Shown piece after piece: positions 21,301-22,864 of a stretch of DNA of 22,864 nucleotides. Under the pieces are notes generated by a model that saw nothing but the letters and a program-made list of their open reading frames with translations, made no database searches and was not told the origin of the DNA. How positions within the stretch are numbered: position 1 is the stretch's first letter; the number at the start of each line of letters is the position of its first letter. Origin of the DNA: a virus; the IMG/VR virus record IMGVR_UViG_3300031507_000065, positions 1-22,864 of that record. One strand, 5' to 3'. The position numbers were made by a program, and so were the translations under genes.

Positions 21301-21328
21301 CCACACCCATCATGCACTTGTCAACTAG
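21295..21328 (-). promoter_or_regulatory. Promoter of the secreted-protein operon, one TAGTTGACA site
   Basis: TTGACA (21324-21319) lies 18 bases from GATGCT (21300-21295), followed by TAGGTCCCGTGC and a leader with a good Shine-Dalgarno, so this mRNA is leadered. CTAGTTGACA is present once. The -10 box is a poor match to TANNNT, so strength is uncertain, but the same -35/18/-10 arrangement recurs at 22110-22139. Confidence 0.6.
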
Positions 21329-21344
21329 TCGATCGGACAGAGAA

Positions 21345-21362
21345 CGCGGCCCGAAGGCCGCG
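21345..21362 (-). terminator. UUCG-type hairpin terminator after the KOW gene
   Basis: CGCGGCC, loop TTCG, GGCCGCG on the minus strand gives a 7-bp GC-only stem closed by the very stable UUCG tetraloop, followed by TTCTCTGT. It begins about 20 bases after the KOW gene stop and isolates it from the secreted-protein promoter downstream. Confidence 0.75.
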
Positions 21363-21381
21363 CCTCGCGTTCCTCAGATTT

Positions 21382-21570
21382 TCAGATTGCCTTCAGGCTG
21401 GACGCCTTGACCATCGGAGACTGGGTGTTCATGATCTGGCCCGCGTCCGGAGTCACAACGTAGAGCGTGATCTGGCCCTCGACCACTCGTCGGATCGTGC
21501 CGGTTGCGCCCCGGTCCGTGCCCCGCGTGATCCGAACTGCCTGGCCTTCGGTGAACATCTCGTTTGTCAT
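21382..21570 (-). CDS. Small KOW-domain protein, leaderless
   Basis: ATG 21570 is preferred over ATG 21576 because it lies at the expected transcription start, giving 62 residues. FTEGQAVRITRGTDRGATGTIRRV (residues 6-29) is a clear KOW motif: hydrophobic-R-I-x-x-G-x-x-x-G-x-x-G-x-I. It is followed by strands ending KASSLKAI, as in SH3-like KOW folds of NusG and ribosomal protein L24. Such domains bind RNA, RNA polymerase or ribosomes. A stand-alone phage copy could act in transcription elongation or translation. It has its own promoter and terminator. Confidence 0.65.
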   Translation of the reverse strand: MTNEMFTEGQAVRITRGTDRGATGTIRRVVEGQITLYVVTPDAGQIMNTQSPMVKASSLKAI

Positions 21571-21576
21571 ACCCAT

Positions 21577-21609
21577 AGCCTAGTTGACACGCACGAGAAT
21601 GTCAACTAG
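21577..21609 (-). promoter_or_regulatory. Promoter with palindromic TAGTTGACA operator upstream of the KOW gene
   Basis: TTGACA (21605-21600), 17-base spacer, TAGGCT (21582-21577), then ATGGGTATG. CTAGTTGACA at 21609-21600 and its reverse complement at 21580-21589 are separated by 10 bases. It is nearly identical to the promoter at 22058-22090. Confidence 0.8.
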
Positions 21610-21633
21610 GTGGGCAGAGGTTCCTCAAGATTT

Positions 21634-21828
21634 TCAGGCGATCAAGTCCCTGACGTCGATCCACCAATGGTGACCCTGGCCGTTCTTGTCGCGATATACC
21701 TTGGGAGCCTTGACCCACTCCAACTCCCACCAGCCACGCTCGTTCATGCCTTCCATGGGCTTGACGAGTCGGGCAGTACCTACCCGGCGATACTGGACCA
21801 TCGCGCCGGGGATCAACTCCGCTGTCAC
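21634..21828 (-). CDS. Small SH3-like accessory protein
   Basis: A 64-residue protein starting at GTG 21828, two bases after the preceding stop. It reads PGAMVQYRRVGTARLVKP, then GWWELEWVKAPKVYRD, then GHHWWIDVRDLIA. The strand-turn pattern and final WIDVRDLI strand suggest a small beta-barrel of the SH3 type, like the KOW neighbour, but without a clear KOW glycine pattern. It is co-transcribed with the winged-helix-like gene. Its stop is followed by AAATCTTGAGGAAC, nearly the same as after the KOW gene. Confidence 0.55.
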   Translation of the reverse strand: MTAELIPGAMVQYRRVGTARLVKPMEGMNERGWWELEWVKAPKVYRDKNGQGHHWWIDVRDLIA

Positions 21829-21829
21829 G

Positions 21830-22051
21830 TCACACCGCCCGGTAGTACGTCTCGGTGAACTGCTGGCCGTTCAGGACACGGGAGTCGACCGTGAGCCGGT
21901 TCTCCCGAGTGACGATGCCCTTCTTGGCGAGCGCGTAGATCGCGGCGAGGTTGCCACCAGCAAAGCGGTAGTCCGTTTCGCTCATCTCGACCGTACCCAG
22001 GATTTCTAGAGCCTTGGCTTGAGTCTTGGGGAGTGCGCTCGTCTTGTTCAT
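21830..22051 (-). CDS. Winged-helix-like small protein, leaderless
   Basis: ATG 22051 is preferred (73 residues, MNKTSALPKTQAKALEILG). The pattern of two helices, then GGNLAAIYALAKKGIVTRENR and a strand pair (LTVDSRVLNGQQFTETYYRAV), resembles a winged helix-turn-helix, with the wing after KKGIV. It might bind DNA and regulate the cassette promoters, but it is short and the call is by eye. It is the first gene after its own operator-bearing promoter. Confidence 0.6.
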   Translation of the reverse strand: MNKTSALPKTQAKALEILGTVEMSETDYRFAGGNLAAIYALAKKGIVTRENRLTVDSRVLNGQQFTETYYRAV

Positions 22052-22057
22052 ACCCAT

Positions 22058-22090
22058 AGCCTAGTTGACACGCACGAGGATGTCAACTAG
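22058..22090 (-). promoter_or_regulatory. Promoter with palindromic TAGTTGACA operator upstream of the winged-helix-like gene
   Basis: TTGACA (22086-22081), 17-base spacer, TAGGCT (22063-22058), then ATGGGTATG. The 10-base arms CTAGTTGACA (22061-22070, plus) and TGTCAACTAG (22081-22090) are 10 bases apart. One arm overlaps the -35 box and the other the -10 box, so occupancy should block RNA polymerase. Confidence 0.8.
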
Positions 22091-22106
22091 AACGAGGAAG
22101 ATTCTT

Positions 22107-22139
22107 TAGTTGACAACATGTCAACTAGTGTGAGATGCT
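22107..22139 (+). promoter_or_regulatory. Compact TAGTTGACA palindrome with possible rightward promoter
   Basis: TAGTTGACA (22107-22115) and TGTCAACTA (22119-22127) are only three bases apart. On the plus strand TTGACA (22110-22115), 18 bases, GATGCT (22134-22139) copies the arrangement of the secreted-protein promoter in reverse orientation. Any transcript would run antisense to the small genes and terS. It may instead act only as an operator. Confidence 0.5.
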
Positions 22140-22152
22140 TAGGTCCCGTGCT
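22134..22152. repeat. 19-bp inverted repeat, right copy
   Basis: Exact reverse complement of 21282-21300. It flanks, with that copy, the winged-helix, SH3-like and KOW genes. Similarity weakens just past the 19 bases but TTCCG is again shared, suggesting a duplicated promoter segment. Confidence 0.85.
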
Positions 22153-22168
22153 TAATTCCGGCTTCGGC

Positions 22169-22291
22169 TCAGACGTTCAGCGGACCGTGCTCGCCTGCGT
22201 AGTCACACGCAAGACAGACCAGCACGCCATGAGCGGCCAGAGGAACCAAACCCCGCGCACACCACTTACAGATCACGCGCGCCACGCTCAC
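22169..22291 (-). CDS. 40-residue zinc-ribbon-like protein
   Basis: GTG 22291 overlaps the upstream TGA (GTGA). The translation reads VSVARVICKWCARGLVPL, then AAHGVLVCLACDYAGEHGPLNV. The CxxC pair at 8-11 and CxxC at 26-29 with a 14-residue spacing form a typical four-cysteine zinc ribbon, used to bind nucleic acid or protein. It is encoded at the end of the terS transcript and precedes the accessory cassettes. Too short for family assignment. Confidence 0.65.
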   Translation of the reverse strand: MSVARVICKWCARGLVPLAAHGVLVCLACDYAGEHGPLNV

Positions 22292-22434
22292 CGCACGCCC
22301 CCGTTCAGATAATCGCGAATCGCTTCGAGGTCTAGCCGCAACCGGAGCAACTCAGCCCTGGCCTCGGGCGTCATCTCAACCTGAGTCAGGTTGAGCGCGC
22401 GCTGTATCGCACGCTCCAAGAGGTCGGAGATCAC
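22288..22434 (-). CDS. 48-residue helical protein downstream of terS
   Basis: GTG 22434 overlaps the terS stop by four bases, and GGAGG lies upstream at good spacing. The translation, MISDLLERAIQRALNLTQVE, then MTPEARAELLRLRLDLEAIRDYLNGGVR, is amphipathic helix throughout and could form a coiled-coil or helical hairpin. It overlaps the zinc-ribbon gene by four bases. A terminase or DNA-packaging partner is possible, but no evidence beyond position exists. Confidence 0.6.
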   Translation of the reverse strand: MISDLLERAIQRALNLTQVEMTPEARAELLRLRLDLEAIRDYLNGGVR

Positions 22435-22864
22435 GCGAGATCCTCCGGGGCAACGCCCTCGATCGAGTACTTCACGGTCGCGGTGGTCTCGGTCTTCGTG
22501 GCCGCATCCAAGCCGAGGCGCTTCGCCAGCGTGTCATCAGCCTTCAGCGCCGTGGCGAGCGCACGATCGCGCGCGGCGTAGTCACGCACGATCGCGCCCG
22601 TCTCGGGGTCGTACAGGATGTTGCCATCCTTGCCCACGGCCACCGGCGCGCCAGACATCTCGACCATCGCCACAGCCTGATCCTTGACATACTTGATCAG
22701 CTCGATGGATTCCTGAATCAGTTCAGCGCGGTCGATCGGCGGAATGGAATCGCGGACAGCCTTGACAATCTCGGAGATCGTTGACTGATCTAGGCCGTAC
22801 TTCTCGGCGCACCATTCCTGCGTCTTGCCTCGCAGCGAAACCCAGCGCCAGATCTCGCCGTTGC
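22431..22864 (-). CDS. terS: Terminase small subunit, N-terminus beyond window
   Basis: 143 residues are visible and the frame continues past the window edge. The N-terminal part contains a helix-turn-helix (TQEWCAEKYGLDQSTISEIVKAVR) with the recognition helix STISEIV, as in terminase small subunits that bind the packaging site. A long helix region (RAELIQESIELIKYVKDQAV) typical of the oligomerisation core follows. The C-terminus (KTETTATVKYSIEGVAPEDLA) could engage the large subunit. Other HTH proteins are possible, but being at the head of a packaging-head gene set supports terS. Confidence 0.7.
   Translation of the reverse strand, partial: NGEIWRWVSLRGKTQEWCAEKYGLDQSTISEIVKAVRDSIPPIDRAELIQESIELIKYVKDQAVAMVEMSGAPVAVGKDGNILYDPETGAIVRDYAARDRALATALKADDTLAKRLGLDAATKTETTATVKYSIEGVAPEDLA

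Noticed and set aside
22118-22312. Plus-strand 64-codon frame after the rightward promoter-like site
   Set aside because: Its start would lie inside the palindrome and upstream of any transcription start. Its composition is poor, and the opposite strand carries two coupled genes.
1-22864. CRISPR array, insertion sequence, integrase or attachment site
   Set aside because: No regularly spaced repeats, transposase or recombinase frames are seen. Lysogeny genes, if any, lie outside the window.

Overview
The window is a structural block of a double-stranded DNA tailed phage or prophage with siphovirus gene order. Virtually every gene is on the minus strand, so transcription runs from high to low coordinates. 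The sequence is GC-rich, many starts are GTG, and TTA leucine codons are almost absent (two in frame by my scan). There is also a secreted protein resembling Streptomyces protease inhibitors. Together these point to an actinobacterial host, most likely Streptomyces or a relative. The host is inferred, not seen.

From right to left the layout is as follows. A partial terminase small subunit (22431-22864, runs off the window) is followed by two tiny overlapping genes, one with a zinc-ribbon pattern. Then comes an accessory cassette region (20371-22152) of small genes: a winged-helix-like protein, an SH3-like protein, a KOW-domain protein, a secreted I36-like protein, an acidic protein, a 32-residue membrane protein and a 62-residue unknown. 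This region splits the two terminase genes. The terminase large subunit (19026-20360) follows. A second small-gene block (18156-18979) ends at a hairpin terminator. Then come a small membrane protein, a 60-residue protein, the portal with a Mu-F-like cysteine-rich tail, a ClpP-fold prohead protease and an HK97-fold major capsid protein, closed by a perfect 19-bp hairpin.

Leftward from there are three small structural proteins, two overlapping small genes (one apparently starting at AUC), and the neck proteins (adaptor, HK97-gp10-like, tail terminator). Next are two paralogous major tail proteins with a cysteine-containing protein between them, the tail assembly chaperones joined by a -1 frameshift at CCCTTTA, a 629-residue tape measure, a 935-residue tail protein with a LamG-like domain, and five small tail-tip or fibre-type proteins. 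The window ends with a lysis block: M15-like endolysin, one-TM membrane protein and partial holin. Genes from the capsid to the tail tip commonly overlap by 1-11 bases, which indicates translational coupling. No stretch longer than 300 bases lacks a gene.

The most distinctive feature is a family of promoters between 18.98 and 22.15 kb. Each has the 9-mer TAGTTGACA placed so that its TTGACA is the -35 box. Most have a second copy, inverted or direct. Four of them appear to start transcription at or next to the ATG (leaderless mRNA). This looks like a regulon of individually promoted accessory genes under one DNA-binding regulator that is not encoded in the window.
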